DNA from: Perognathus longimembris pacificus
Taxonomy: Eukaryota > Chordata > Mammalia > Rodentia > Heteromyidae
Direction: 5' to 3'
DNA length: 64,000 bases
NCBI RefSeq assembly: GCF_023159225.1
Contig: NC_063172.1
Location: 44,211,832-44,275,831 of the forward strand
Part shown: positions 1 through 11,150 of the stretch, one piece after another
Layout: every line of letters begins with the position of its first letter
Position numbering within the stretch: position 1 is the first letter of the stretch
The notes under the pieces: model-generated
What the model saw: the letters and a program-made list of their open reading frames with translations, nothing else
What the model was told of the DNA's origin: nothing
Databases searched by the model: none
Translations under genes and position numbers: made by a program

Positions 1-222
1 GTTCACGCCTGTAATCTAGCTACTTAGGAGTCTGAGATATGAGGATCAAAGTTCAAGGCCAGGAAAGTCCATGAGATTCTTGCCTCCAATTAGCCAACAG
101 AATACCAGAAGTGTCCCTGTGGCTCAAAGTGGTAGAGTGCTAGCCTTGAGCAAAAAGAGCTGAGGGATAGTACCCAGGCCCAGAGTTCAAGCCCCATGAC
201 TACCAACAACAACAACAAAAAA
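1..222 (+). mobile_element. B1-dID-like dimeric SINE, 5' end cut by window edge
   Basis: The left part resembles B1/Alu (cacgcctgtaatctagctac, then an aggctgag-like block). The right part is ID/Geo-like, with an A-box-like GTGGCTCAAAGTGG and a B-box-like GAGTTCAAGCCCC. It ends in an (AAC)n/A-rich tail at 200-222. The first bases of the B1 half lie outside the window. Confidence 0.8.
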
Positions 223-1154
223 GGAAGTTGCAAGACTAAAAACTAGTTCTCAAATTCTAAGAGCCATCTTTCTAGAAAACTCTTATATACTTTCATTCTT
301 CTGTTGTTACTTAGAGTAGGCCAAGGTTTCTAAAAGGGGATTGTTTTTATGAGAAGGTCTTTCATTATCCCAACTTTACATGCCAACTAATTTTTTTACT
401 ATCTTCAACAACGTTATCATGATATTTTCAAACTATTGTCATAAAAAAAGACCTACAGGTGCAAAAACAAAGTGGAAGCACAGAGCTAAATCTCCCTCTT
501 TCTCTTGCCTTTATTGTTCTCCTTGGAAAAGTCTTGTGGAGAACTGAATAAATGAACACGGCTATTTGACGGAGTGTAACCCATACCAGCCCTATTGTGT
601 AATGTCTTGAACCTAAGTCCTTTTCAACTAAATGAAGGTATATTTTCTTTTATATTGTTGACTTAGACTGAAGCTTAGCAAAGAACACTTGTGCAACATT
701 TTCTGGATCAATTTATCATCTGCTCAGAGCAGACATGCATTTTTCTCATCATTAAAGGGAAACCAAACCCATCTACATAATCTTCCGTTCTGCTTTGTTT
801 CTTTCCAGGACTTCATGTTGTAGACTCTGAAATATTAATGAAGGGATATGAACTTAGTGTTCTATTCTCTAACTCAGCCCCAGTGGAATGAGGGCATGGC
901 CAGGGAGTGGGAGGATGAGAAATGTACTCAAGACAATGTTACTCAAAGTCAAGTTGCTAGACTCTGCCTCCCAATTTCCCAAGGTATTTGTTTCCATCCA
1001 GATTCCTGGGCTGGACTTGACTAAAGAGTATTTCTGCAGGGTGGGGCTTTGTAAAGGGTTATTTAAATGGAATACACAGTGTCTGCATTTTTCTATTTAT
1101 TTGCCATAATTCTGTATCTTTGACTCTTCTGTGACTAGAACTTAGATGGTAGCT
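223..1154. other. Unique DNA, no feature recognised
   Basis: AT-rich sequence with no long open frame, no repeat I recognise and no splice or promoter pattern that stands out. The 73-codon frame at 888-1109 has no family resemblance and is probably chance. Confidence 0.5.
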
Positions 1155-1371
1155 AGCTGGGCACCAGTGGCTTACACCTGTCCTCCTACCTACTCAGGAG
1201 GCTGAAATCTGAGGATCGTGGTTCAAAGCCAGCCCTGACAGACAAATCCAGGAATCTCTTATCTCCAATTAACCAGCCAAAAGGTATGGCTCACTGGACA
1301 GAGCATCAGCCTTGAATGATAAAGCTGAGGGAGAGTACCATGGCCCTGAATTCAAGCCCCAGTACCAGAAA

Positions 1372-1405
<34 letters not shown>

Positions 1406-1418
1406 ACGCACACACACC
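1155..1418 (+). mobile_element. B1-dID-like SINE with (CA)n tail
   Basis: Starts at agctgggcaccagtggctta (B1-like) and runs into the ID-like right monomer, then gtaccagaaaa and a (CA)n/(CGCA)n tract at 1371-1418. The tract stands where the A-rich tail belongs, so it probably grew from that tail. Confidence 0.8.
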
Positions 1419-2497
1419 TTATGCTTATACTAGTTAAGTTGATGGTATGGTAAACATCTCTCATCTAGATAGCAATATTCTTTTTTTTTTTTTTTAACTT
1501 TTTTCCTACCTAGAGCCCTCTGAGGTGTGCAGGAAGGCTTGTTGCCTATGATTTGCAGCTGGGAAGGAATTCTCTGCTGCTTAATGATTTGTGCAAACTA
1601 TAACTGTAGCCAGGAGGCAGGACTGACTTGCCACAGGTCTTCTTGCCCCATTTCCCTGTATGTTCACTGTGCTAGGATCCAAGGCACAAGAGGAGGCTTT
1701 ATTAAAGTATCTCTTAAAAAGAGATGGACCTGCAATCAGGGGCTTCAGAGCCATTCCACATGCTGTTGAGTGTGGGGTGTATTGGCTTCTAGAAGATGAA
1801 AGCCCTGGCAAAGCCCTGGTCAGGGGGCAGAGATGGGAATCTTCAAAACAAAGAAATTCCCATTCTTTGTTCATCCCCTTCAATTTTCTGATCTTTTCCC
1901 TCCACTCCCTCTTTCTTGTAAAGACTCAAACAACCAAAATAATTATATGAAATTAAGTCGGTAAAAGCCAGGCTTGTTTCCTTAAGACTGATGTGTTAAC
2001 ATTTGGGGCAGTTTTCTCAGGAGCCAGGGAGATGATTATTTCTGAGCTTGGTTGAGGGACTCTCCCTGTTCCCTAGGCAGGGCAAAGTTTCCCCAACCCC
2101 CAACCCAAACTTTATTTTCAGACACCTTCTCTACAACACAGACTGTGACTAGAGTTTAAATAAAAAAGGTTTTAAGTTAAGTGTTCAAGAATTTTCTTCT
2201 CGTTAGGCCCCAACTACTCAGTGTTCAAAAAAAAAAAAAAAAGAATCTAAAAGGAGACATGACAGTCTTTAACCTCTCTGGGAGACTGAATATAAATAGA
2301 GCATTTCCTTTGACCATGTGGACAGAAAGTCTACAGGCCTAGGATTTGGAGAGGCAGGAAGGTGAGGAAAGCATTTTCCAGATCCATCTGTCTCTTCTTA
2401 TCTCTATATCAAGATAAGCAGTCTAGTTGGTTGGTAGCAAAAAGGAATCTTGTCATGAAAATTATGTCCCTCCCCTCATCCTCCTATAGCTTCACTT
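1419..2497. other. Unique DNA with two homopolymer runs
   Basis: No gene or repeat family recognised. There is a T-run near 1481-1496 and an A-run at about 2226-2242. Overlapping frames at 1527-1950 lie on both strands, have no conserved motif and end without splice-like context, so I treat them as chance. Confidence 0.45.
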
Positions 2498-2725
2498 CCG
2501 GCTTTTTTTTTTTCTTTTTTGGTGGTTAATTGAAGACCTGCTCAGGCTGGTTTTGAACCACAATCCTCAGATCTCAGTCCCCTGAGTAGCTAGGATTACA
2601 GGCATGTGCCACTGATGCCCCACTAAGGATACATGTTTTTGTTTGTTTCAGTACTGGGGATTGAATCCAGGGACTCACACTTCCTAGGTAAGCACTCAAA
2701 CACTTGAGCCATGCCTCCAGCCCAT
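2498..2725 (-). mobile_element. Composite B1-like plus tRNA-type SINE remnant
   Basis: Read on the minus strand, 2520-2625 is a B1-like monomer (the plus strand shows gtagctaggattacaggcat). 2640-2725 is a tRNA/ID-like piece (plus strand gattgaatccaggg, then gagccatgcctccagccc). The T-run at 2503-2520 would be its A-tail. It abuts the target duplication of the next L1. Confidence 0.65.
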
Positions 2726-2741
2726 TGTGTTGCTATTTTTA

Positions 2742-4092
2742 TTATTTTTTTATTATTTTTTTTTCTCAAATTTTTATTATCAAACTGACATACAGAGAGG
2801 TTACAGTATCATACGTTGGGCATTGGATACATTTCTTGTACTGTTTGTTGCCTTGTCCCTCATGCCCCCCTCCCTTCCCCCCTTTCGCTCTCCCCCCAAG
2901 GTGTTCAGTTCACTTACACCAAACAGTTTTGCAAGTATTGCTTTTGTAGTTATTTCTCTTTTTTTACCCTGTGTCTCTCGAATTTGGTATTCCCTTTGAA
3001 TTTCCTACTTCCAATACCAGTAAACACGGTTTCCAATATTCTCAGATAAGATTACAGAGATAGTGTAGGTACAAACATAGGAAGGTGATACAAAACATTA
3101 TCAATAATAGAAACTACACATACACATAGACGTTGAAAGTAGTTACAACTGTGATATATCACTTGTTTCCATAACATGGTGTTCATTTCAATTAGCATCA
3201 TCTTATGTGTTTCTAAGGGTATAGCTATTGGGCCTTGTGATGCTCTGCTATGGCTTGCCTAAACCTGTACTAATTATTCCCAATAAGGGAGGCCATAGAG
3301 TCCATGTTTCTTTGGGTCTGGCTCACTTCACTTAGTATAACTTTTTCCAAGTCCTTCCATTTCCTTACAAATGGAACAATGTCATTCTTTCTGATAGAGG
3401 CATAAAATTCCATTGTGTAAATGTACCACATTTTCCTGATCCATTCATCTATGGAGGGGCATCTGGGTTGGTTCCAGCTTCTCGCTATGACAAATTGTGC
3501 TGCGATGAACATTGTTGTGCTGGTGGCATTACTGTGATTTTGTTTGTGGGCTTTTGGATAGATACCCAAAAGTGGGGCTGCTGGGTCATAGGGGAGTTCT
3601 ATATTGAGCCTTCTGAGGAATCTCCATACTGCTTGCCAGAGTGGCTGAACCAGTTTACATTCCCACCAACAATGAAGTAGGGTTCCCTTTTGGCCACATC
3701 CCCTCCAACAATTGTTATTATTAGTTTTCTTGATATATGACATTCTTGCTGGGGTGAGATGGAATCTCAATGTTGTTTTGATTTGCATTTCCTTTATGGC
3801 CAGTGATGTAGAGCATTTTTTCATATGTCTATTGGCCATTCTCATTTCCTCATCAGAGAAGTTTCTTTGTAAGTCTTTAGCCCACTTGATGAGGGGGCTA
3901 TTGGTTCTTTGCAGTTTTGTTTTGGAAGAAGGTAATTTTTTTAGTTCTGCATATATTTTAGAGATGAGGCCTTTGTCTGTTGAATGTCCGGTAAAGATCT
4001 TCTCCCAGTCTGTGGGCTTTCTGTTTATCTTGAGAGCTATGTCCTTTGCCGTGCAGAAGCTCTGGAGTTTGATGCAGTCCCATTTGTCCAAC
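2742..4092 (-). mobile_element. L1 LINE, 5'-truncated, flanked by a 16-bp TSD
   Basis: The 3' tail lies at the left (T-rich 2742-2770), followed on the minus strand by a 3' UTR of about 530 bp and the end of ORF2. The direct repeat tgtgttgctattttta occurs at 2726-2741 and 4093-4108, a perfect 16-bp target-site duplication that fixes both ends. The 3' UTR has a C-rich run on the plus strand at about 2858-2898, i.e. a G-rich tract in the sense strand, as is usual for mammalian L1. The same 3' UTR type occurs at 23479-24151, 26975-27097 and 18025-18116. Confidence 0.95.
3270..4091 (-). pseudogene. L1 ORF2 3' end, open across 273 codons
   Basis: This encodes the C-terminal part of the L1 ORF2 protein, whose full form has endonuclease, reverse transcriptase and C-terminal zinc-knuckle regions. 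Only the region after reverse transcriptase is kept. The Cys-His motif C-x3-C-x7-H-x4-C is visible ([18 protein letters not shown]), followed by the typical DPAAPLLGIYP and a C-terminus ending in SLIGNN. There is no stop or frameshift over the whole retained stretch, so the insertion is probably young. It has no endonuclease or reverse transcriptase domain and is inactive. Confidence 0.9.
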
Positions 4093-4108
4093 TGTGTTGC
4101 TATTTTTA

Positions 4109-4586
4109 AAGTAGCAAAAAAGGAAGGTGTGACTTTGGATGTCTCTTTCCCACTAAGTGAAGTAAAACATGAAACCTTGAAAGATGACTAGGATTCTATG
4201 CCTTACAAAGTGACTTAGGTGCCCAGGACCATAGCCAGGCTGAAGGGAGACGAGCAGAATCAGGTTCAAGGGGTGTCTGCCTGCCTTGACACATCATTGG
4301 TAATTATGATGCCTTTGTAAACCCCTTCCCTTTAGCTTCATAGGGCTTGTAAAAGGTGCCCACAAACTTCTCCCTTCCTGTGCCTCCCTGCCCCTAGGTA
4401 GAAATCCTCCTTTTGCAGGAAGTGGAAAGAAAGTTCAAAGCTTTCTTGGTCAAAAGAAAGTGTGCCTGATCCAGCAAAAGGTGATTAGGTAACAATTAGA
4501 ACAACAAATGTTCAGGCCCCTGCAGCACTAGAAAGCACTAGTGCTGTGGGCACCCTAGCACTCCTGCCACCCCTTGTCTTTCTTTA
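4109..4586. other. Unique DNA, nothing recognised
   Basis: No open frame, repeat family or RNA gene recognised between the L1 target duplication and the next SINE. Confidence 0.45.
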
Positions 4587-4598
4587 ACATATTTGCTG

Positions 4599-4825
4599 AA
4601 GCTGGGTGCTGGTGGCTCATGTCTGTCATTTTAGCTCTACAGAAGGCTGAGATCTGAGGATCACAGTTTGAAACCAGCTGGGGCAGGAAAGTCTGTGAGA
4701 CTCTTATCTCCAATTAACCAGCAAAAAGCTGAAAGTGGAGCTGTGGCCCAAATGGTAGGGCACCAGCCTTGAGCAGAAAAAGCTAAGGGACAGCACCTAG
4801 CCCCAGTACTGGCAACAAACAAACA
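4599..4825 (+). mobile_element. B1-dID-like SINE with TSD
   Basis: B1-like left half (gctgggtgctggtggctcat), ID-like right half (agctgtggcccaaatggtag) and an (AAC)n tail. Near-identical direct repeats acatatttgctg (4587-4598) and acacatttgctg (4826-4837) flank it. Confidence 0.85.
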
Positions 4826-4837
4826 ACACATTTGCTG

Positions 4838-6514
4838 TAATTGACAATACCAAAGGAGAATCAAAGCCATTTAAAACTGCCAATGGCTGTCTGGGGATGG
4901 AGAATTCTATGTGTGTAACGGAATGCACCCCCTCCCCATTACAGAGGCTAAAAGATCAAGCTTAAGGAAAGAAGACCAAGATTGTGGTCGGGGCTACAGG
5001 GGTGCACAGACCCTAGGGCAGGCCCTGGCTCTCTGGTGATTTTCTGTATGACTGCTAGGCTTGTTTCCTTGCTATAGAACAAGCCAGTTCAACCTATGTT
5101 AAAGGAAGGTTAAAAGGGTCATAAATCTTTCTGGGTATGGAGGATCCATGGAAAAATGCAGCCTGATGTTTTTTCCATCTGTTTTGGGTTCTCAGCCTCA
5201 GCTGGCAAGTCCCAAGCCCCACTCAACAGGGCTGAGTGGCAGGTATAGAGTGTCCCCACTTGGAGCACTGGGGATGAAGGGTGAGTGTCTGGGCAGCAGG
5301 CAGGCCCCCAAAGCTGGCCCGCTGACATGGTAAACCTATACCCCAGGCTGGTGGAAGGGAGGCTGCCAGGTTGACAGTATAAATGGGCAGCACACACAGC
5401 CTGAAGGAGAGGCTGGTGGCGGGTGGGAGAGCGCTGGCCTAGGTGAGTCACACGGAGATTGAATTTCAGCTGAATTAGATCAGAGCTGTGGGAAACAGCT
5501 CCTCCTCCACACAGCCGGTCTCCTAGGAAGATGTGGGAGGGTGGCTGGGGAGACAGAAGCAGGCAGCTGCGGTGAAATCCCCAAGTCAGCTCACAGCAGC
5601 TCACAGCTATCTTAATTACTGTCTACTTCTCTCCAGTGTGCTGGCCAGACTTCCTCAACTTGAGAGGGGGTGGGGGTGGGATGAGGGTGTCAGACTTAAG
5701 AGCTTTGAGGTATAAGGAAAAGATGAGGCGGTCAGCATTCAGCACACACTCTTGTTTGAGAGTGAACCTGCATGTGTCTTTCAGGAGCAAAAGCATGTCT
5801 GTGGAAGTATGGGTGAGGCTTGGAAACCTTGAGAGACAGCTGCCAGAGGCGAACCCCAGAGGGATTTGGGTGGCTTTGCCTTGGACCTTTAGGGCTTGGT
5901 GTTTGACAGCATTTCATTAACATGCAACGTGAGTTCTCCAAGCCACCACCGTGGGCACTGTTCCTCTCAACTTCTCTCTCTGCTTAATAACCTGCCACCA
6001 TTCCCAGTGATCCACAATCCCAGCTTTTTCTACGAGTAGCATTGGAGGGGTGGAAAAATGGGGAGGAAAGTTTTAGAATTAAACTGGGAACCCTTGCAGT
6101 CCTATTACAAAGAGGCAAGAAGTCATTGGCCCGTGAACACGCCCCCCTCAATTGGGGTGGGGAAAGGCCTGCGAGGAGGCAGTGGGAACACATTTGTTCC
6201 CTATCCGTTGGCAGCACAGTGCCTTTCTCCAGGGCAGCCGGGCCCTGGCATTCTGTCCACGCCATCTCAATTGGAAGCCTTCAAATGATGCCTTTATTTC
6301 TTTTCCCATTATTTAATAAGAGGCTGGAGGCATAAAAATTCCTGCACCAGCCCCCCACCTCCTCCCCAACAGGCGGGGAATGGCTCCCCAGGCTGCCAGG
6401 CTTCCAAACCTGGTTTGGACATCAATTTTGAGCCTGTGGCTGCTGATAAAATAAAACAAAGAAAAGAAAAAAGACCCCAGACAACAGCCCACTAAAGATA
6501 TGGCTTTCTGCATA

Positions 6515-6569
<55 letters not shown>

Positions 6570-7741
6570 CTGCCAAGATGTCCCCAGCAAGATGAATAAT
6601 CACCTGTCTGTGAGAGAGTGACACCGAGATCAGAGCCAGCCGCTGTGCGGAGATCTGGCCCAATGTTTGGATCTTCCATTACTCATCACTTTGTTGGAGG
6701 CTCCTGACTCACAAAAGAAACAATATCTTGACAAGAACTCAGGTGTGGTTTCCAAATCCTCTAAACCAGGCAGACACCCAAAAGGGGTGTCATCAGAAAT
6801 ATATTAAAAAGTTTTATGTATTTCTCTCTACCCCAGGAAAAGAGATTTTCCAGAGTCCAAGTCTCCTCGCCCCTCCTGCTAGATTTTAGAACTACAGCAT
6901 TATATGAATGCTTTTCCAAAGGTAATTTTAGGACGCCATTGGCTTCCCTCAAGCACAGGATCTACCAAAGTAAAAAGTGACCAATCTGCTCTGGTCTGAC
7001 CCACAACGGAGTCTGGCTGTTTACTTCCATGACTCCATACAAACAATAGCCAGGAGGGGACAAACAAAAGCAGGCAGGGCATGCTCACAGCCCTGCTCCA
7101 GGGGGTTACCCTGGGGGTGGCTCCTTCTATAATGGCTCCACTCAGTGGCACTAGAATAGACTCCCAGGCCAGGCCAGTGATATGAGGAGACATTACTAAT
7201 GAAAAGGGAAAATATAAAAGAGAACCCTAAAGAGCTTACAGTCTAGTTGAGATTTGATGACCCTACTGAATAATGAAGTTAGATAAATGCACAACAAGGT
7301 TTGGAGCCATTCCATAGAAAAGTCTGCTGGTTGGTGTTGGCAGGATCCCTAGTTGTATGGTAGGAAAGGTTGCAGGGGACAGGCACTGTGATATACATTT
7401 TGGAAACACATAATGGTGCCAGAATCCAATAGATCTTTATGAAGCTAATGTCCACTTTCTTATTGTAAGTGTATTTTGTCTTAAGAAAAGTCCAATCTTG
7501 ATGAGTAAGCTAAATTTCCAAAGTAGAGAGTTGGGAATGGTAATAATTATTTCCATTAAACAGTAGGTACTGTTGATGCAGGAGTCACATGAGCAGAGTT
7601 TTACATAGTTTGTCTCAAGTAATCTTAGGACCTCTGGATGAGATAGGTACAGGTGCTGTCTAGGAGAATTGATTTGTTTTCTCAATCCATTAAGGAATTA
7701 AAGAGCAGGGAATTATTTTAAGTAAGCAGTAAGTTTATTTG
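4838..7741. other. About 2.9 kb of mostly unique DNA
   Basis: This is the longest stretch free of young repeats in the first half of the window. It includes a (GT)n microsatellite at 6517-6565. Several frames of 60-160 codons lie on both strands (for example 5119-5604 minus), but they overlap each other and show no domain, signal peptide or conserved motif. I see no convincing exon or promoter. Conservation against other rodents would be the test. Confidence 0.4.
6517..6565. repeat. (GT)n microsatellite
   Basis: About 24 uninterrupted GT units. It produces His-Thr repeat frames on the minus strand that are not genes. Confidence 0.98.
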
Positions 7742-7746
7742 GAAGT

Positions 7747-8063
7747 TGTTAGGTTTTTAAAGTAGGTAGCCGGTAAAGGAGAAAGCCACGCGGTATTCAG
7801 GCAGGAAAGAAAATTTATTACCGAACTGTTGGCCTGTGGCCAAGATGACCCATGGCTGGAGAGAAGGGAGAGAGAGAGGGACCCCTACCCAGCCCTGCCT
7901 TATATCTAGGGCAGGGGCAAGGGGTGTGGCCAGGTGGATTAGGATGTCACCTCAGGGAAAGGGGAGGTAACTGCCTCCAGGTCTGCAGGTTACCCAGGTA
8001 ACTGGGTGGAGATTTAATGAGGTGGGGGCATCTACATGGAGCCCTCAGGGAGAGGACCTTACA
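7747..8063 (-). mobile_element. Family B 3' LTR
   Basis: 317 bp, with tgttaggtttttaaag at the left and accttaca at the right. In sense orientation it begins TGTAAGG and ends CCTAACA. It has a TATA-like ATATAAGG (complement at 7898-7905) and an AATAAA polyadenylation signal (complement at 7813-7818). Copies lie at 15284-15602, 15619-16005 and 40532-40848. Confidence 0.9.
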
Positions 8064-8537
8064 TTCCAGCCTTTTAATAGTTATGAAAAAGGACAAAGAC
8101 CTCTCTGGCTGCTTCCTGCTGGCAAGGGGCGTCAGCATTAGGGGTAAAAGGCAGAAATGTGGCCTCTCCTGGAGAAGGCGAGCAGCAGGGTCCCTTGGTG
8201 GTAGATGCCAGTCCTTGAATGAAGCCTGGAAGAAGTCTCATGAGGCAGGGGATCGACAAAAAAAATTAAGGCAAAAGGAAGGGTTTAGGGCACAAAATTA
8301 AAAATTGGATGACTTGGACAGTTCTTATACTCAGGCATGGACATTAGATGGACAAGCTACTATCTCTTGATCCCCCGGCTCTGATTAATTTTGAAAGGGC
8401 GAGACAAAGTGACTCCATTTAGGATGTGACATAATTCTCCTCTTACTCCTCTCCCTGATCCTTGTTCCCTGAACTGGCTGAGTCCCAGGGGTCTAGGTGC
8501 TTGTTGCTGGGATGGCTTGCCCCCATTGGCATTCACA

Positions 8538-8656
8538 GGATTTGAACTTAGGGCCTGGGCACTGTCCCTGAGCACTTCTGCTCGAGGCTAGTACTCTACC
8601 ACTTGAGCTCCACTTCCAGCATTTGGCTGGTAAGAGATCAGTCTCTTCAGCCATGC
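8538..8656 (-). mobile_element. B1-dID-like SINE, right half (split by ERV1)
   Basis: The right monomer of a minus-strand SINE (plus strand gaacttagggcctgggcact, then ctctaccacttgagctccac) lies inside family B internal sequence. The left-monomer part continues at 14007-14110, on the far side of the inserted ERV1. The ATGC duplication at 8653-8656 and 14003-14006 marks the break. Confidence 0.75.
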
Positions 8657-9216
8657 TGTTATGCCAAGTCACGAAACCACCACCAAGAAGACCACTGAGA
8701 CCCAAACATTCCGAAATGCAAAAGCAAGGCAAGGCTTTATTTAAGCGAGCTGCAACTCGGGCCTCGTCCTACCCACCGACACAGCGGAGGTTAGGAGGAA
8801 GCCCCGAGCTGTGATTACACAGGGCTTATAAAGGCAAAGAATAAGGTTACAACAATCAGGTGTTCAAGCAAGATTAGAACACAGGTACAAATCTGATTGG
8901 CTCAGGGTTCAATTCTAAAATGGGGTTCACGGGGCTGGGGATATGGCCTAGCGGCAGGAGTGCCTGCCTCATATATATGAGGCCCTGGGTTCGATTCCCC
9001 AGCACCACATATACAGAAAATGGCCAGAAGTGGTGCTGTGGCTCAAGTGGCAGAGTGCTAGCCTTGAGCAAAAAGAAGCCAGGGACAGTGCTCAGGCCCT
9101 GAGTCCAAGCCCCAGGACTGGCCAAAAAATAAATAAATAAATAAAAATAAAATAAAATAAAATAAAATGGGGTTCACGTGGTAAAATGGGGCCTGACTTC
9201 AAAGTCTGGCACTTCC
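8657..9216 (-). mobile_element. Family A 3' LTR interrupted by an IDL-Geo SINE
   Basis: Matches the 5' LTR at 13686-14002 once the SINE at 8931-9162 and its duplicated target are removed. It starts tgttatgccaagtc. The last base of the expected TGAAGTGCC start in sense orientation is changed (ends cacttcc instead of cacttca). The polypurine tract lies immediately next to it at 9217-9235. Confidence 0.9.
8931..9162 (+). mobile_element. IDL-Geo SINE inside the ERV1 3' LTR
   Basis: Full dimer: ID-like left monomer (gggctggggatatggcctag, B box gttcgattcc), right Geo monomer (gtggctcaagtggcagagtg), then an (ATAA)n/(AAAAT)n tail. The 15-bp TSD taaaatggggttcac occurs at 8916-8930 and 9163-9177. It keeps CpG sites in the B box, which suggests a young copy. 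Confidence 0.96.
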
Positions 9217-10064
9217 TTTCCCCCTTTTTCTTTTTGATACCTTGGGAGCCAATCATGGCTCCATTCTGTCCATTTCAATGGCTTGCATGTCTAGGGGATG
9301 ATATAGAGGTTGGCATGGGCCAGTAGGGCCCAATGTAGTAACCAAAGGGCCTGTCACCATTTCTTACAAGAATAGTCTCTGTACCTCTGTTTTGCATGCC
9401 TCTAGTTTATCCTGCCTCATCTTCCCAAAAACAACTCTGGTCCCTTGGTTTTAAAGGGGGGCTGATGCGTGAAGATCATCCATCTTCTGTAACTTCTTCA
9501 GGCTGACTCAGGGGCATTGACCTTACCTAGCCAGGAACCTATAACCTTAGTCTACTTTACCAAGGGACTGCAGGGTTACTGCAAACTGAAAATTAACTTT
9601 CAGCTACACAGACTTACCATTAGCTGTATAGTGTTTAGTATCCAAACGTAAGCAACAAAATAATACATAAACTTCTCAGCTGTGCTCTAAGGGTCGGGTG
9701 GCTATACCCGTATTCCTGAGCAAGCCCAAACTACCTAAAATAAGGGGGTCACCTCACTTTGGAGTGAGCTGCCAAAATAACATCAACACTAGCCAGGGTA
9801 GTAAAGAAAGAAAATTATAACAATATTCAGTCTAACTTTCTTTTCTTGAGGCGAAGGCAAAGCGGCTGAGTTGGGTGCTTGGAGACCTCCCATGTTCCAC
9901 CACGGTAGTTGTCATCCAGGGCAAAGGGGTCAGCTGGCCTGGCGTGGAAGCAATGAACCCAAATGGCGATGCCATCTAGGGTTCCTTCCACGTGGTTCTA
10001 AGGATTTCAGTCCCCTGGTCTGAATAAATGGGGGGTAGGGACAGAAGCAGAATCATATAATGCC
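9217..10064 (-). mobile_element. ERV1 3' internal region with polypurine tract
   Basis: In sense orientation this is the stretch between integrase and the 3' LTR. It ends in the polypurine tract aaaaagaaaaagggggaaa (complement at about 9217-9235). The region at 9840-9990 matches the integrase C-terminal reading seen at 35456-35662 (minus-strand words for WVH...FHARPADPF). No envelope reading frame is visible. Confidence 0.75.
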
Positions 10065-10610
10065 TTAAGTTGGGGTCACATTCTTGTGCACGAGCTGCAA
10101 ATAATCGAGTTTACACAAAAATTCAGTATCATACAAATCAGTAAGCAATTCAGTCTGAAGGCTAGGGATAATGGGCGGGGGGTACCCGTACATTATTTCA
10201 AAAGGAGTAAAGCCAAGCTGATAGGGAGAATTTCTTACTCTAAGTAGAGCAAAAGGAAGGAGTGACACCCAGTCTGCGCCAGTCTCTAAGGCCAGTTTAG
10301 TTAAGGTCTCTTTTAGAGTCCGATTCATTCTCTCTACCTGTCCTGAACTCTGGGGTCTATAAGCACAATGCAATTTCCAATCCGTCCCCAGTGCTGTGGC
10401 TATTCCCTGACTTACTTTTGAGACGAAAGCCTGTCCATTGTCTGACCCAATGGTGGATGGGAAGCCATACCAGGGTAGGATTTCTTGCAGGATCGTCTTA
10501 GCCACTACATTCGCAGTCTCATGCTTTGTTGGATAGGCTTCAACCCATCCTGAAAAGGTATCTACAAAAACTAGCAAATATTTGTAATTTCTGTGAAATC
10601 TACTTCCCAA
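10065..10610 (-). pseudogene. Retroviral integrase core (family A pol remnant)
   Basis: 182-codon open frame with the catalytic core of a gammaretrovirus-type integrase, which inserts viral DNA into host chromosomes. The D,D35E triad is complete: first Asp in FVDTFSGW, second in GSDNGQAF, Glu in [12 protein letters not shown], with exactly 35 residues between the second Asp and the Glu. The start ATG is only the first in the frame. The upstream zinc-binding domain is in another frame (10600-10782), so a frameshift separates the two. It is part of a decayed pol gene and is not expected to make a working enzyme. Confidence 0.92.
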
Positions 10611-10850
10611 TACACTCCTGGCCTATTCCCACAGAGGCGAGCTCCTTTAGTAATCTGTTGATTGGGGCATTGGCAAGCTGACAGGCCTTGCAACTTTTAA
10701 CAATATCTTCAATAAGTTGATCTCCTTGTCTAATTTTCACTTTGGTTTGTCGGAGGAAGTCCTGCATTTTTCGGGTTCCCATGTGAGAAGCTCAGTGGAT
10801 TCTCTTAAGGATCCCCTTACCCAGCCCTTGTGGCAGGATAAGTTTCCCTT
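10600..10850 (-). pseudogene. Integrase N-terminal zinc-binding region, frameshifted
   Basis: Holds the C-x2-C half of the HHCC domain (CKACQLANAP), followed in a second frame by residues like the [15 protein letters not shown] linker of gammaretroviral integrases. In the H-x3-H half a stop codon (TGA) lies between the two histidines (near 10788-10794). Upstream residues read like the end of RNase H into integrase. At least one frameshift and one stop make it inactive. Confidence 0.8.
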
Positions 10851-10979
10851 CACAAGTTTTCCACCAGTCATCGTTTCCTTCTCTGTCCGGGGTTTTGTGG
10901 GCCATGGGAATTTTCTTTATTCACTCCAAGCCTTCTTGGAAATACTGGGGCACAGGAGGCAAAGCTCATGGCCCTGGGT

Positions 10980-11150
10980 CTACTAAAGTCTGTTCCCAGG
11001 AACTCTGACTTGTCTGGCTGATTTAGGCAGGGATTTTCAGCACAGTCTACGTGCATCTGACAGCCAACGCTTGCTCTCTTTTAATATGAAGCCCAGATGG
11101 GTGACTTCAGGTTTACAAATTTGTGCCTTTTAACATTCTAGTTTGTAAAA
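10980..11150 (-). pseudogene. Reverse transcriptase C-terminal fragment
   Basis: On the minus strand a short reading contains EVTHLGFILKES followed by RWL, which resembles the region after the RT palm in murine leukaemia virus-type pol (motif V-x-YLGYLLKEG). It then breaks into another frame (EFLGT) with a stop between. No YVDD catalytic motif is present. The plus-strand copies at 33.5-38.3 kb lack this block. Confidence 0.7.

Noticed and set aside
5119..5604. 161-codon minus frame in unique DNA
   Set aside because: No domain, no signal peptide, overlapping frames on the other strand, no visible splice context. Possible but unsupported.
8920..9102. Recurrent 60-80 codon frame containing GLGIWPSGKSACLIYM, found at 8920, 11389, 21380, 25151, 29691 and 50192
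   Set aside because: It is the translation of the IDL-Geo SINE in one frame; the similarity follows from the SINE and not from a protein family.
8990..9125. tRNA gene suggested by A- and B-box words
   Set aside because: The boxes belong to the tRNA-derived SINE monomers; no cloverleaf with an anticodon arm can be drawn.
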